Origin: AC-9 sp051984395
GTDB lineage: Bacteria > Actinomycetota > Acidimicrobiia > Acidimicrobiales > AC-9
Direction: 5' to 3'
Assembly: GCA_051984395.1 (NCBI GenBank)
Contig: JBPYEZ010000091.1
Location: forward strand, 1 to 29,479
Length of the DNA stretch: 29,479 nucleotides
Shown here: positions 29,456 through 29,479 of the stretch, piece by piece
Position numbering within the stretch: the stretch's first letter is position 1
How the letters are laid out: each line of letters begins with the position of its first letter
Made by a program: the position numbers and the translations under genes
Notes under the pieces: generated by a model
Told to the model about the DNA's origin: nothing
The model's input: only the letters and a program-made list of their open reading frames with translations
Databases searched by the model: none

Positions 29456-29479
29456 CGCCGGCCTGCATAGCTGTCCTGT

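Noticed and set aside
1..29479. CRISPR arrays, tRNA or rRNA genes, IS elements, integrases, attachment repeats
   Set aside because: Looked for regular repeat-spacer patterns, cloverleaf-like sequences and transposase motifs on both strands; none seen.

Overview
The window is about 29.5 kb of very GC-rich DNA, packed with genes on both strands and using many GTG starts. It carries CoA-thioester catabolism genes typical of Actinomycetota: acyl-CoA dehydrogenases, CaiB, SDRs, a luciferase-like F420-type oxidoreductase and a TetR regulator. An acidimicrobial or mycobacterial-type soil or water actinomycete fits best, but no rRNA or other phylogenetic marker is present. No tRNA, CRISPR, IS element or phage gene was seen, and no gap between genes exceeds about 185 bp.

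Layout. Left part (1-10.3 kb): a CoA-transferase subunit (cut by the window edge) and an acyl-CoA dehydrogenase run leftwards, divergent from a second acyl-CoA dehydrogenase plus a luciferase-like oxidoreductase. A thiolase plus SRPBCC pair runs left, divergent from an operon of an ADP-forming-type acyl-CoA synthetase, a crotonase, an Ltp-type thiolase-like protein and an SDR. Middle (10.3-17.7 kb): an amidohydrolase diverges from a double-domain CaiB CoA-transferase, and a MaoC-like hydratase diverges from an operon of two tandem SDR dehydrogenases and a third acyl-CoA dehydrogenase. Right part (17.9-29.5 kb): a membrane-anchored phosphodiester-glycosidase-like protein, a TetR regulator, an AMP-forming CoA ligase, a second amidohydrolase, a small protein that looks like a haem-less cytochrome c'-type bundle, a second ligase, a GH38 alpha-mannosidase and a third ligase.

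The main observation is regulatory. A 14-bp palindrome TGAC-N6-GTCA occurs six times as a perfect match, by a manual scan of the whole window. Every copy lies at a promoter, usually right beside a TANNNT -10 box. Two further near-matches sit at the two remaining divergent promoters (1283-1296 and 19872-19884). Together these sites precede nearly all the CoA-catabolism operons, including both amidohydrolases, CaiB, the MaoC and SDR genes, the thiolase and the CoA synthetase. The TetR gene at 19.2-19.9 kb is the only regulator in the window and has a variant site at its own divergent promoter, so it is the obvious candidate repressor.

Taken together, the genes can activate a carboxylic acid to its CoA thioester (four ligases or synthetases plus CaiB), dehydrogenate it (three ACADs), hydrate it (MaoC, crotonase), oxidise it (SDRs) and cleave it (thiolase, Ltp aldolase or thiolase). 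Two divergent PF04909 amidohydrolases, an SRPBCC protein and a luciferase-like oxidoreductase are the non-standard steps. The substrate cannot be read from the sequence; a cyclic or branched compound (terpenoid, steroid-like or alicyclic) is an inference.
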